Assembly: GCA_947259625.1 (NCBI GenBank)
Contig: CAMYMY010000282.1
Location: 1-5,211, forward strand
Length of the DNA stretch: 5,211 nt
Direction of reading: 5' to 3'
From: an uncultured Kiloniellales bacterium
Lineage (GTDB): Bacteria; Pseudomonadota; Alphaproteobacteria; Kiloniellales; JAKSDN01
Position numbers and translations under genes: made by a program. Positions 1 through 4,781 of this stretch are shown here, in pieces (position 1 is the first letter of the stretch; each line of letters opens with the position of its first letter). The notes under the pieces were generated by a model, which worked only from the letters and a program-made list of their open reading frames with translations, searched no databases and was not told the DNA's origin.

Positions 1-186
1 ATCGGCCTGGCCGGGTTGGTTCTAATCCAGCTGGTGCTGGAGTTGAGCGGCATCTATCGACGGGCCGGCGGCGTGTCTCGTCGTGGCGTTTTCCTGCAGA
101 TTCAGGGGCGCCGCTTGCCAGCGGCCGAGGCCGGTGCGCGGATGCGGCCGGTCGGTCCGGCCGGGCCCGAAGGTGTGAGGGATTGA
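1..186 (+). CDS. C-terminal end of an unidentified membrane-associated protein (partial)
   Basis: The first frame is open from the window edge to a TGA at 184-186, giving 61 codons with no start in view. The visible part begins with a hydrophobic stretch (IGLAGLVLIQLVLEL) that could be a transmembrane helix. An Arg/Gly-rich region (IYRRAGGVSRRG) and a Pro/Ala/Gly-rich tail ending in GVRD follow. Third codon positions are mostly G or C, as in the neighbouring genes. The stop shares one base with the ATG of the PAS gene (TGATG), a typical coupled junction and the main argument that this frame is a real gene. A positively charged stretch after a helix suggests a cytoplasmic C-terminus, but that is inference. 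I do not recognise the family and assign no function. Confidence 0.55.
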   Translation: MGLAGLVLIQLVLELSGIYRRAGGVSRRGVFLQIQGRRLPAAEAGARMRPVGPAGPEGVRD

Positions 187-701
187 TGGACCGCGCGTTG
201 CGCCCCGAGATTTCGAAGGCCGATAGCGACGTATCCGCGCATGACGAGAGGACGGCCGGACGGGAGACATCCAGAAAGGAAAGGCGGCTGATCTGGCGGT
301 TGCTTGCTTATTGGGAGCAACGGCGCGGCGACCGGGAGTACCCGGCGCTCGGCGACATAGATCCGGCCGCGATAAGCGAGATATGGCCCTACTGTTTTCT
401 GCTCGATGTGAGGAACTATCAGGGGTTTCCCTACTTCCATTACCTTGGGCCATCTCTCGCCAAGTATTCCGGCATATTTCTGAGCGGTCAGCACGACTGG
501 ACCCATACGTTGCTCAAGAAAGCCGTGTGTCATTTCCGAGAGGCGCTGGAGCGAAGTGCGCCGGTTCTGGTGGAGGAGGAATTGACCCAGTTCGACAACA
601 GGAAACTGTTGTTTTGCAGCGTCTTGCTGCCGTTGAGCGACGATCAGGAAACGATCAACTATCTGCTTGGGGCCGCGAACGGGACCATACGAAAGATATA
701 G
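186..701 (+). CDS. PAS-domain protein (PF07310/DUF1457-like)
   Basis: This gene encodes 171 residues, probably cytosolic. Residues 1-32 are polar and look disordered. From about residue 35 the sequence follows the pattern I know from the alphaproteobacterial PAS family: LLAYWEQRRGDREYPALGDIDP (39-60), then a hydrophobic strand (YCFLLDV), an aromatic FPYFHYLG strand, and a final strand pair around FCSVLLPLSDDQETINYLLGAANG (143-166). There is no kinase, cyclase or helix-turn-helix output domain, so it is a stand-alone sensor or scaffold module; ligand and partner are unknown. I chose ATG at 186 because it overlaps the upstream stop (TGATG) and GAGG lies at 177-180. A TTG at 183 would add one residue. 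Co-expression with the upstream membrane gene is likely. Family call is moderately secure; function is open. Confidence 0.75.
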   Translation: MDRALRPEISKADSDVSAHDERTAGRETSRKERRLIWRLLAYWEQRRGDREYPALGDIDPAAISEIWPYCFLLDVRNYQGFPYFHYLGPSLAKYSGIFLSGQHDWTHTLLKKAVCHFREALERSAPVLVEEELTQFDNRKLLFCSVLLPLSDDQETINYLLGAANGTIRKI

Positions 702-726
702 CCTGCCGCGATAGTCTCGGCCGGTT

Positions 727-755
727 TTGCCCCAAATTTATTCCCGCCCATAACG
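727..755 (+). promoter_or_regulatory. Possible promoter of the IalB-like gene
   Basis: TTGCCC at 727-732 and CATAAC at 749-754 are separated by 16 bases; each matches four of six positions of the sigma-70 consensus. They lie in a short AT-richer patch of the gap between the PAS gene and the IalB-like gene. The match is weak and could be chance. Confidence 0.15.
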
Positions 756-837
756 GGCATGACTTGGCCCGCGCTATGGTTTGCTTAGGAATTTCCTGCA
801 TAGATGGGGCGGAACCGATTCGCCGAGGAAACGAACG

Positions 838-1302
838 ATGCGATGGTTGTTGGTGCCGCTTCTTCTTGGACTGCTTCAGACGACCCCCCCCGCTTGGGCG
901 CAGAGCCTCGGCAATTGGGAAATCGAGTGCCGGCCGGACCGGCCGCTCAAGACCGACAATTGCAGTTTGGCCCACCATTCGACACAAGAAGACGACATCG
1001 CTCTGGTAATGTTTTCCTATGTCGATCGGGAACTCAGCCTTCTCATTTCGGGGGACCGGGTCTTCACGCAGGCAGAGATCAATATCGACGAAAACCTGAT
1101 ATTCTTCACGCTGCTGTGCGGCGAGGGTTACTGCTTCTTCAGCGGCTCCGTAGCGGAAAAACTAGCCCGGCATTTTTCCCGGGGACGGTCCGCAGTGATT
1201 GAAATCGCCACCTCGTCTTTCGGTGTCGATCTGACACAGCGAGTCGATCTGTCGGGATTCGGCTCGGCCTTCGCGGAGTTTCGGAACGGCCGCCCGAAAT
1301 AG
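838..1302 (+). CDS. IalB-family (invasion-associated locus B) periplasmic protein
   Basis: This gene encodes 154 residues. A signal peptide is clear: MR, a Leu-rich core, then PPAWA before the likely cleavage at residue 21/22, so the mature protein is exported to the periplasm. It opens with GNWEIEC, matching the G-[DN]-W-x-V-x-C opening of PF06776 proteins. The four mature cysteines (31, 42, 94, 99) fall in two pairs, CX10C and CX4C (CGEGYC), which fits disulphide bonding in that family. In Bartonella IalB is linked to erythrocyte invasion, but the family is widespread in non-pathogenic alphaproteobacteria and its general role is unclear. ATG 838 is chosen over the TTG at 781 because GAGGAA (825-830) sits seven bases upstream and the signal peptide then starts at the N-terminus. 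A run of eight C (884-891) lies inside the signal-peptide codons. Family call is fairly confident. Confidence 0.75.
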   Translation: MRWLLVPLLLGLLQTTPPAWAQSLGNWEIECRPDRPLKTDNCSLAHHSTQEDDIALVMFSYVDRELSLLISGDRVFTQAEINIDENLIFFTLLCGEGYCFFSGSVAEKLARHFSRGRSAVIEIATSSFGVDLTQRVDLSGFGSAFAEFRNGRPK

Positions 1303-1304
1303 TG

Positions 1305-1326
1305 CGGCACGGCGCGCGCCTTGCCG
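1305..1326 (+). terminator. Hairpin just after the IalB-like gene
   Basis: CGGCA (1305-1309) pairs with TGCCG (1322-1326), enclosing the palindrome GGCGCGCGCC (1311-1320). It begins three bases after the TAG stop. No U-tract follows, so intrinsic termination is uncertain. Confidence 0.3.
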
Positions 1327-1387
1327 GCGGCCGAAATCGCCTCGGTGAAAGGCGTCTTTATCAGTGACCTTTGGCCTGAGTGGTTCC

Positions 1388-1585
1388 TCAACCGGTCGTG
1401 CGTGGGATACCTTCGGTCGATCGGCTCGAGCGCTGGCTCTCCGCTTCAATGCATGCCTGGTTCCCGCCGGCGGTGGCCTCCCGGTCCGCGAGCACATGCG
1501 CCAGAGTGCGCAGCGGGCGTTTGAGATAAGGACTGACCTCCTGGTCCGAATACCCTGTCTTTATTCTATTCACAGGTTTACGCAC
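1388..1585 (-). CDS. Small hypothetical protein or gene remnant
   Basis: An open minus-strand frame ends at TGA 1388-1390 and runs back beyond the DnaA-box-like array. Its core reads SDQEVSPYLKRPLRTLAHVL followed by ADRE, and looks protein-like: a charged, Leu-repeating amphipathic stretch resembling short 'SPYLxRPLRSLxxxLxDR' proteins I associate with Rhodospirillales, from memory only. The tail (ATAGGNQACIEAESQRSSRS onward) is low-complexity. The frame has no ATG. Candidate starts are GTG at 1595-1597, 1583-1585 and 1571-1573, or TTG at 1628-1630. I give the GTG at 1583-1585 because a weak GGA lies about six bases upstream, but the choice is poorly supported. It could be a real gene with a rare start, a decayed gene, or chance. 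Expected size is about 50-65 residues. Confidence 0.3.
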   Translation of the reverse strand: MRKPVNRIKTGYSDQEVSPYLKRPLRTLAHVLADREATAGGNQACIEAESQRSSRSTEGIPRTTG

Positions 1586-1598
1586 AAACTTATCCACA
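1566..1598 (+). promoter_or_regulatory. Three tandem DnaA-box-like sites at 12-base period
   Basis: CTATTCACA (1566-1574), TTACGCACA (1578-1586) and TTATCCACA (1590-1598) lie in the same orientation with three-base spacers (GGT, AAC). Against the DnaA-box consensus TTATNCACA, the third is perfect and the first two each have one mismatch. AT-rich DNA follows on the right. Closely spaced same-strand boxes are the form in which DnaA assembles filaments at origins and at DnaA-controlled promoters. Whether this is an origin, a titration site or a promoter-control site is not determined here. Confidence 0.55.
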
Positions 1599-1709
1599 GG
1601 TATAGTTGGATGGGAGAGACTACTTGCCAAAAGCTAGTAGGTTTATATTACATATGCCTTGGAGGAATGACAATAGGATAGTTAGGCTGCGGCCCGGAAC
1701 GGTTGGCCC

Positions 1710-1727
1710 CCGTCCAAGCCGGGACGG
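1710..1727 (-). terminator. Hairpin downstream of the Lrp-type gene
   Basis: CCGTCC (1710-1715) and GGACGG (1722-1727) form a perfect six-base-pair stem with a six-base loop, starting 15 bases beyond the regulator's stop codon. The following bases on the minus strand are G/C-rich with no U-tract, so this is a terminator by position only. Confidence 0.4.
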
Positions 1728-1742
1728 CTGGCATCACGCCCG

Positions 1743-2267
1743 CTACCGGGGGTGGCATGGCTGTTCGGCCAGGTTGGCACGAGAAGAGGCGCCCGATGTT
1801 TGCGCCGACGTGGCGACAGCCACTGCCGCTGTCTCTTTGGCAGTGGATAGGGCAACCGTGGTGAGGGTCCGCACGGCGCCGGGCAGGCTCTTGATCGACT
1901 CGGCGATGAGCCGCTCCAGGCTTCGCGCATCGTGGGTCCGGACCTTCAGCAGATAGCCATAGTCTCCAGTGATGTGGTGGCATTCGAGCACCTCCGGCAG
2001 GGCCTCCATGGCGGCGACGAAGGTCGCATCGTGCTCCGGCCGGTCGATCAGAACCTGAATGAAGGCGCAGAGGTCGAGACCGAGCGCGCGCGGGTCGAGC
2101 CGCGCCCCGAAGCCGCGGATCACCCCCTGGACCTGCAGCTTCTTCAGCCGCTCGTGCACCGCCGAGGCCGAGAGCCCGATCTGTGCGCCCAGCTCCGCAT
2201 AGGACAGACGGCTGTTCACTTGGACCAGTGCGAGGAGTTGTCGGTCTTGGTCGTCGAGGCTGGACAT
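1743..2267 (-). CDS. Lrp/AsnC-family transcriptional regulator
   Basis: This gene encodes 174 residues. The N-terminus (LDDQDRQLLALVQVNSRLSY) leads into a winged helix-turn-helix at about 23-50 (ELGAQIGLSASAVHERLKKL), with the S-x-S-x-V-x-x-R-x-x-x-L recognition helix typical of the family. An RAM/AsnC effector domain follows (about 65-145), including the characteristic GDYGYLLKV (101-109). Members form dimers and octamers that bind amino acids and switch transcription. It is divergent from a LysE-type exporter across 74 bases, so it very probably controls that gene and itself. Homologues are usually about 150-160 residues and end soon after the KET motif; this one continues for about 25 residues of Ala/Ser-rich sequence (AVATSAQTSGA...). 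The start is at the expected MSxLDxxDRxLL position, though the upstream Shine-Dalgarno is weak. Effector not predictable; probably an amino acid. Confidence 0.93.
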   Translation of the reverse strand: MSSLDDQDRQLLALVQVNSRLSYAELGAQIGLSASAVHERLKKLQVQGVIRGFGARLDPRALGLDLCAFIQVLIDRPEHDATFVAAMEALPEVLECHHITGDYGYLLKVRTHDARSLERLIAESIKSLPGAVRTLTTVALSTAKETAAVAVATSAQTSGASSRANLAEQPCHPR

Positions 2268-2289
2268 GTTCGACCCAATGGGCTATCGA

Positions 2290-2304
2290 CAGGATGTTGT
2301 CCTG
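2290..2304. promoter_or_regulatory. Lrp-type operator between the regulator and exporter genes
   Basis: CAGGATGTTGTCCTG is a palindrome with perfect five-base arms around TGTTG. It matches 11 of 15 positions of the E. coli Lrp consensus (YAGHAWATTWTDCTR), including the invariant-looking YAG/CTR ends. It lies 22 bases before the regulator start and 37 before the exporter start, well placed for autoregulation and exporter control. A wider inverted pair GGCTAT (2281-2286) / ATAGCC (2317-2322) surrounds it and may add a second contact. Confidence 0.55.
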
Positions 2305-2341
2305 ATGGATGATGAAATAGCCGAAAAAATCTCACTAAACA

Positions 2342-2965
2342 ATGGATCAGATCGTATTTTTTGCGAAAGGCGCGGCAATCGGGCTGGCCATCGCCGCGCC
2401 GGTCGGGCCGATCGGCGTGCTGTGCATTCGCCGCAGCCTGAATGCCGGCATGCTGACCGGCTTGGTTTCGGGTCTCGGCGCCGCCGTGGCCGACGCGGTC
2501 TATGGCGCCGTGGCGGGCTTCGGCTTGACCTCGGTCTCCATGTTCCTGCTCGATCACCAAGCCGCGATCAGGATTCTGGGCGGAGTGGCACTGCTCGTGA
2601 TCGGCCTGCGGATCCTCCTCGCCAAAGCGCCGGCCGCCGGCGGGCCGGCCGGAAATAACGGCCGTCTGGCGGGGGCCTTTGCGTCCTGTTTCCTGCTGAC
2701 CCTGACCAACCCGACGACGATCCTGTCCTTCCTGGCCATCTTCGCCGGCCTCGGCCTGGCCGAATGGGTGCGCGACTATACCGCGGCGGCCGTCCTGGTG
2801 GCCGGCGTGCTGCTCGGCTCGGCGCTCTGGTGGCTGTTCCTGAGCGGCGCGGTCAGTCTGGTTCGCGCCCGGCTGTCAGCGGCCGTGCTCGTCTGGATCA
2901 ACCGCTTCTCGGCGGCCGTGATGCTGCTGTTCGGCCTGCTCGCGCTGGCGGCCGTCTTCGCGTGA
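2342..2965 (+). CDS. LysE/RhtB-family amino-acid exporter
   Basis: This gene encodes 207 residues, the normal size for the family, in the inner membrane. Hydrophobic segments lie at about 5-27, 36-62, 76-95, 112-137, 147-170 and 185-206. Family signatures are visible: PVGPIGVLCIRRSL (20-33), the small-residue run GLVSGLGAAVADAVYG (40-55) and LTNPTTILSF (121-130), which carries the conserved Asn-Pro. A short hydrophilic Gly/Pro/Asn-rich loop (about 96-108) separates the two halves. Such proteins export basic or neutral amino acids or their analogues by proton antiport; the substrate cannot be read from sequence. The start is fixed by the family N-terminus, yet no convincing Shine-Dalgarno precedes it (upstream bases are CTCACTAAACA). 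Divergence from an Lrp-type regulator supports induction by an intracellular amino acid. Confidence 0.92.
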   Translation: MDQIVFFAKGAAIGLAIAAPVGPIGVLCIRRSLNAGMLTGLVSGLGAAVADAVYGAVAGFGLTSVSMFLLDHQAAIRILGGVALLVIGLRILLAKAPAAGGPAGNNGRLAGAFASCFLLTLTNPTTILSFLAIFAGLGLAEWVRDYTAAAVLVAGVLLGSALWWLFLSGAVSLVRARLSAAVLVWINRFSAAVMLLFGLLALAAVFA

Positions 2966-3049
2966 CCGATGCCGGGGAAAGACCTTTGGTGTAAGACCGC
3001 GGGCGCTGGCCAATGGCGAAGCCGACTGGGTCTTGCCGAGCGGGGCGGA

Positions 3050-3087
3050 CCACACGGGGCGGCCGGGGTTTCCGCCGCGCCGTGTGG
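3050..3087. terminator. Long hairpin between convergent genes
   Basis: CCACACGG (3050-3057) pairs with CCGTGTGG (3080-3087), and directly inside it GGCGG (3058-3062) pairs with CCGCC (3072-3076); a three-base GCG bulge interrupts the right arm. Two more G-C pairs flank it beyond an A/C mismatch. It lies between the convergent exporter and lipoprotein genes and could stop transcription from both sides. No U-tract on either strand. Confidence 0.5.
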
Positions 3088-3100
3088 CCCTGTCGCTGAA

Positions 3101-3120
3101 CCGGACGAGCGAGGGTCCGG
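3101..3120 (-). terminator. Hairpin immediately after the second lipoprotein gene
   Basis: CCGGAC (3101-3106) and GTCCGG (3115-3120) form a perfect six-base-pair stem with an eight-base loop, one base beyond the TAA of the minus-strand lipoprotein gene. Bases downstream are TTCAGC, so no U-tract; it may act with the larger hairpin next to it. Confidence 0.45.
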
Positions 3121-3121
3121 C

Positions 3122-3808
3122 TTAGTTGTCGTACTTTTCCGTCTTTTCGGCGCCCTTCTTCTCGGCCTTGACGAAGCCGAGATCTCTCAGCGCAAGCTGG
3201 ACGGACCGGCTCTTTGCCGTGTCGGAGTCGACGAAGCGGACCCTGAGCGTGGCGTGGTTGAAATCGGGCGTGCCCGGCGGCGGAATGAAGAATACGAAGC
3301 CATGACCGGACTGACCGGGTGCAAGCGTGACCTCCTTGAAGGCTTTGTGCTTGTAGTCTTCGGTTCGCGCCGTGCGGGCTTCTTCCTCGGCGCTCGACGC
3401 GGCGAGCATCCCGATGATGCCGAAGGCGAGCGCCGCGCCGACCACGCTGCCGTCCTCGCCGACCTTGTTGACGACCGAGTTCACGCCAGCGGTACTGATG
3501 GCACGTCCATTCGGCAGGGTCAGGACCATGTCGGTCGGACGCACGAGCATTCTGCGCTTCGTCTTGTTCTTGGCCAGGACCTGTATCGCGATGACACCGG
3601 CTTCATCGAGGTTGGCGTCGAAGATGGCTTTCTGCCGCTCTTCCTCGACATAGACGTCGGCGCCGGCCTCGACACCCCGGTTGGCCTGCTTCAGCTGAAT
3701 TGCCGAGGCATCCGGAACCGGGGCGGACGACGGCGTATAGCTGGCACAGCCGCTGGCGAGCAGTACGAGTGAAACAACCAGGGACAAATACAAAGGATTC
3801 GATCGCAT
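3122..3808 (-). CDS. Lipoprotein of unknown function with internal hydrophobic segment
   Basis: This gene encodes 228 residues. A lipoprotein signal peptide ends in LLASGC, so Cys21 should be lipidated; Ala at +2 does not suggest inner-membrane retention. The mature part has alternating strands (GVIAIQVLAKNKTKRRMLVR, 71-90, then DMVLTLPNG) and later LAPGQSGHGFVFF (162-174) with ATLRVRF. This resembles an immunoglobulin-like beta sandwich of the DUF4352 kind, by pattern only. Between the two halves sits a Gly/Ala-rich hydrophobic segment (about 121-140, VVGAALAFGIIGMLAA), long enough to enter a membrane. The C-terminus is Lys/Glu-rich (AEKKGAEKTEKYDN). I chose ATG 3806-3808 because GGAGAGGAG lies eight bases upstream and the signal peptide begins there; the open frame continues upstream to 3874 without a better start. 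It follows the other lipoprotein gene by 19 bases, so one operon is likely. Function not known. Confidence 0.75.
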   Translation of the reverse strand: MRSNPLYLSLVVSLVLLASGCASYTPSSAPVPDASAIQLKQANRGVEAGADVYVEEERQKAIFDANLDEAGVIAIQVLAKNKTKRRMLVRPTDMVLTLPNGRAISTAGVNSVVNKVGEDGSVVGAALAFGIIGMLAASSAEEEARTARTEDYKHKAFKEVTLAPGQSGHGFVFFIPPPGTPDFNHATLRVRFVDSDTAKSRSVQLALRDLGFVKAEKKGAEKTEKYDN

Positions 3809-3827
3809 TTTCTGGACTCCTCTCCGT

Positions 3828-4499
3828 TCATTCGTCCGTGCTGACCCACGGCAAGACTTGTGCAATGAGCGCACCCTTCGACCGGAGCCAGCGTCGGACC
3901 TCCGGTATCCTCTTCAATCCCGCAACGAACTTCTGGGCGGCGTCCTCCATGGCGAGGTCGGCGGCTTCACCGGGCCAGCGGCTGAAGTCGAAGCCGAATT
4001 GGCCGCGTTGTGCGCCTTCGCCGGTCACGGTCCAGGAAGCGACCGGATCGCCGCTCAGCGCGTAAAGCACGAAGCGATAGGTGATCTCGGCGGTATAGGT
4101 ACCCGTCTTGATCATCGGTAAGTGGAAATCGAAGGCCTCGATCCGCGGCTCGATGACCGCGGCCAAGTTTCGGGAACCACTGGCCAGCGGGGGGCGGCTG
4201 CCCACCGGAAGGGCCGACCGGAATGCCTGACCCCAGGTCTGGTCGAGCAGCTCCACGCTGGCCGAGCCGAGCGGGAAGATCCAGGTGTCGCCCATCTTGC
4301 CGCCACGGTGCTCGTATTCGGTGAGCTCCGGTGTGTAGAGCACGCCCACATTGAGCGGCACTTGCGCCTGCGCCTGCGAAGGGGTGATGGCGGGGCTGAG
4401 CGGAACCGCATGGCTGCACGCCGGAAGCATCAAGAGGACCGCCAGCCCCATGAGCCGCGATCGGGCAAGAGTCTTGAGCTTCCCGAGAAGGTGATTCAT
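3828..4499 (-). CDS. Lipoprotein of unknown function, first gene of the pair
   Basis: This gene encodes 223 residues. A basic N-terminus (GKLKTLARSR) and hydrophobic core end in the lipobox LPAC, so Cys28 is the probable lipidation site; Ser at +2 is compatible with the outer membrane. The mature protein has beta-type segments (PLNVGVLYTPEL, 48-59; AAVIEPRIEAFDF, 113-125; YTAEITYRFVLYAL, 135-148; VASWTVTGEG, 153-162) and a C-terminal helix (AADLAMEDAAQKFVAGL, about 179-195). The alternation of strands and a late helix is reminiscent of small envelope lipoproteins such as YajG or LpoB-like folds, but I do not recognise a definite family. ATG 4497-4499 is chosen because GAGGAA lies six bases upstream and the signal peptide starts there; the frame stays open to 4574. 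A CtrA-type box lies about 112 bases upstream. Probable role is in envelope maintenance, as inference only. Confidence 0.75.
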   Translation of the reverse strand: MNHLLGKLKTLARSRLMGLAVLLMLPACSHAVPLSPAITPSQAQAQVPLNVGVLYTPELTEYEHRGGKMGDTWIFPLGSASVELLDQTWGQAFRSALPVGSRPPLASGSRNLAAVIEPRIEAFDFHLPMIKTGTYTAEITYRFVLYALSGDPVASWTVTGEGAQRGQFGFDFSRWPGEAADLAMEDAAQKFVAGLKRIPEVRRWLRSKGALIAQVLPWVSTDE

Positions 4500-4611
4500 G
4501 TCGTTCCTCGCTGCTGTTATCGAGATCGGGGCCACCGGACCGAGGCGATATTTCGTAGCTTGAACGAGCCGCACTCAATCACAAGGCGATGACATAAAGG
4601 GTCCGGTCCCG

Positions 4612-4626
4612 TTAAATTCGCGTTAA
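4612..4626. promoter_or_regulatory. CtrA-type binding box upstream of the lipoprotein pair
   Basis: TTAA (4612-4615), seven bases (ATTCGCG), TTAA (4623-4626) is an exact match to the alphaproteobacterial CtrA consensus TTAA-N7-TTAA. Because TTAA is self-complementary it reads the same on both strands. The only gene it can sensibly serve is the minus-strand lipoprotein pair, whose first ATG is about 112 bases away; the glycerol kinase gene ends upstream of it. The 4500-4781 interval otherwise holds only the two hairpins listed and a T6 run at 4635-4640. Confidence 0.5.
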
Positions 4627-4659
4627 GGGGGCAATTTTTTGGGGAAATGCAGTCAATCC

Positions 4660-4680
4660 CCTCGCCCTCTAGGGGCGGGG
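4660..4680 (-). terminator. GC-rich hairpin between glpK and the lipoprotein genes
   Basis: Bases 4660-4667 pair with 4673-4680 (core CGCCC / GGGCG, one G-T pair) around a five-base loop. On the minus strand it lies about 100 bases past the glpK stop and just before the CtrA-type box, so it may insulate the lipoprotein promoter from glpK read-through. No adjacent U-tract. Confidence 0.3.
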
Positions 4681-4731
4681 CCGCCGTGAATTTCGAAGGC
4701 CTATGGGGTCCGGGGCGGTGATGGGACTCTG

Positions 4732-4770
4732 CGGGCAGCTGCCGACCGCTGAACGAGGGCGAGCTGCCCG
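4732..4770 (-). terminator. Hairpin downstream of glpK
   Basis: CGGGCAGCT (4732-4740) and AGCTGCCCG (4762-4770) form a perfect nine-base-pair stem with a 21-base loop, beginning 11 bases past the glpK stop. No U-tract follows on the minus strand. The position supports a terminator role or 3'-end protection. Confidence 0.45.
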
Positions 4771-4781
4771 GTGGCTTGGGT

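Larger units (their letters stand above)
1303..1742. other. 440-base region without a confident gene
   Basis: This interval lies between the 3' ends of the IalB-like gene (+) and the Lrp-type gene (-). Its left half (to about 1540) is GC-rich and includes the 3' part of a questionable minus-strand ORF. Its right half (about 1550-1685) is markedly AT-rich for this genome and carries the DnaA-box-like array, followed by a stretch with TTTATATTACATATG near 1643-1657. A hairpin at 1710-1727 closes it. I see no tRNA, no insertion-sequence ends and no large direct repeat. Confidence 0.6.

Noticed and set aside
781..837. TTG start for the IalB-like gene
   Set aside because: It would put 19 charged residues before the signal peptide; ATG 838 has a well-spaced GAGGAA.
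311..1009. Long plus-strand ORF (232 codons) spanning the PAS gene and the IalB start
   Set aside because: Arg/Ser/Cys-rich translation without domain character; it lies in another frame of the better-supported PAS gene and crosses the next gene's start.
1640..1660. TAGTAG and following AT-rich bases as a DnaA-trio unwinding element
   Set aside because: The trinucleotide run is too short and lies about 40 bases from the nearest box, much farther than in the described basal unwinding systems.
1540..1690. Firm call of a chromosomal replication origin
   Set aside because: Only three DnaA-like boxes, no typical origin neighbours in view and no skew data; kept as a finding, not annotated as an origin.
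1606..1956. Plus-strand ORF starting in the AT-rich island
   Set aside because: Most of it is antisense to the Lrp-type gene and the translation is low-complexity Arg/Ala sequence.
2969..3772. Long plus-strand ORF (267 codons)
   Set aside because: Antisense to the lipoprotein gene, which has a signal peptide, lipobox and good RBS; long antisense frames are common in GC-rich DNA.
3809..3874. Upstream start for the second lipoprotein gene
   Set aside because: It would overlap the preceding gene and bury the signal peptide; ATG 3808 has a strong Shine-Dalgarno.
4122..4592. Plus-strand ORF of 156 codons
   Set aside because: Antisense to the first lipoprotein gene; Arg/His/Glu-rich translation with no recognisable motif.
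4635..4640. T6 run as the U-tract of an intrinsic terminator on the plus strand
   Set aside because: No stable GC stem directly precedes it and no plus-strand gene ends nearby.
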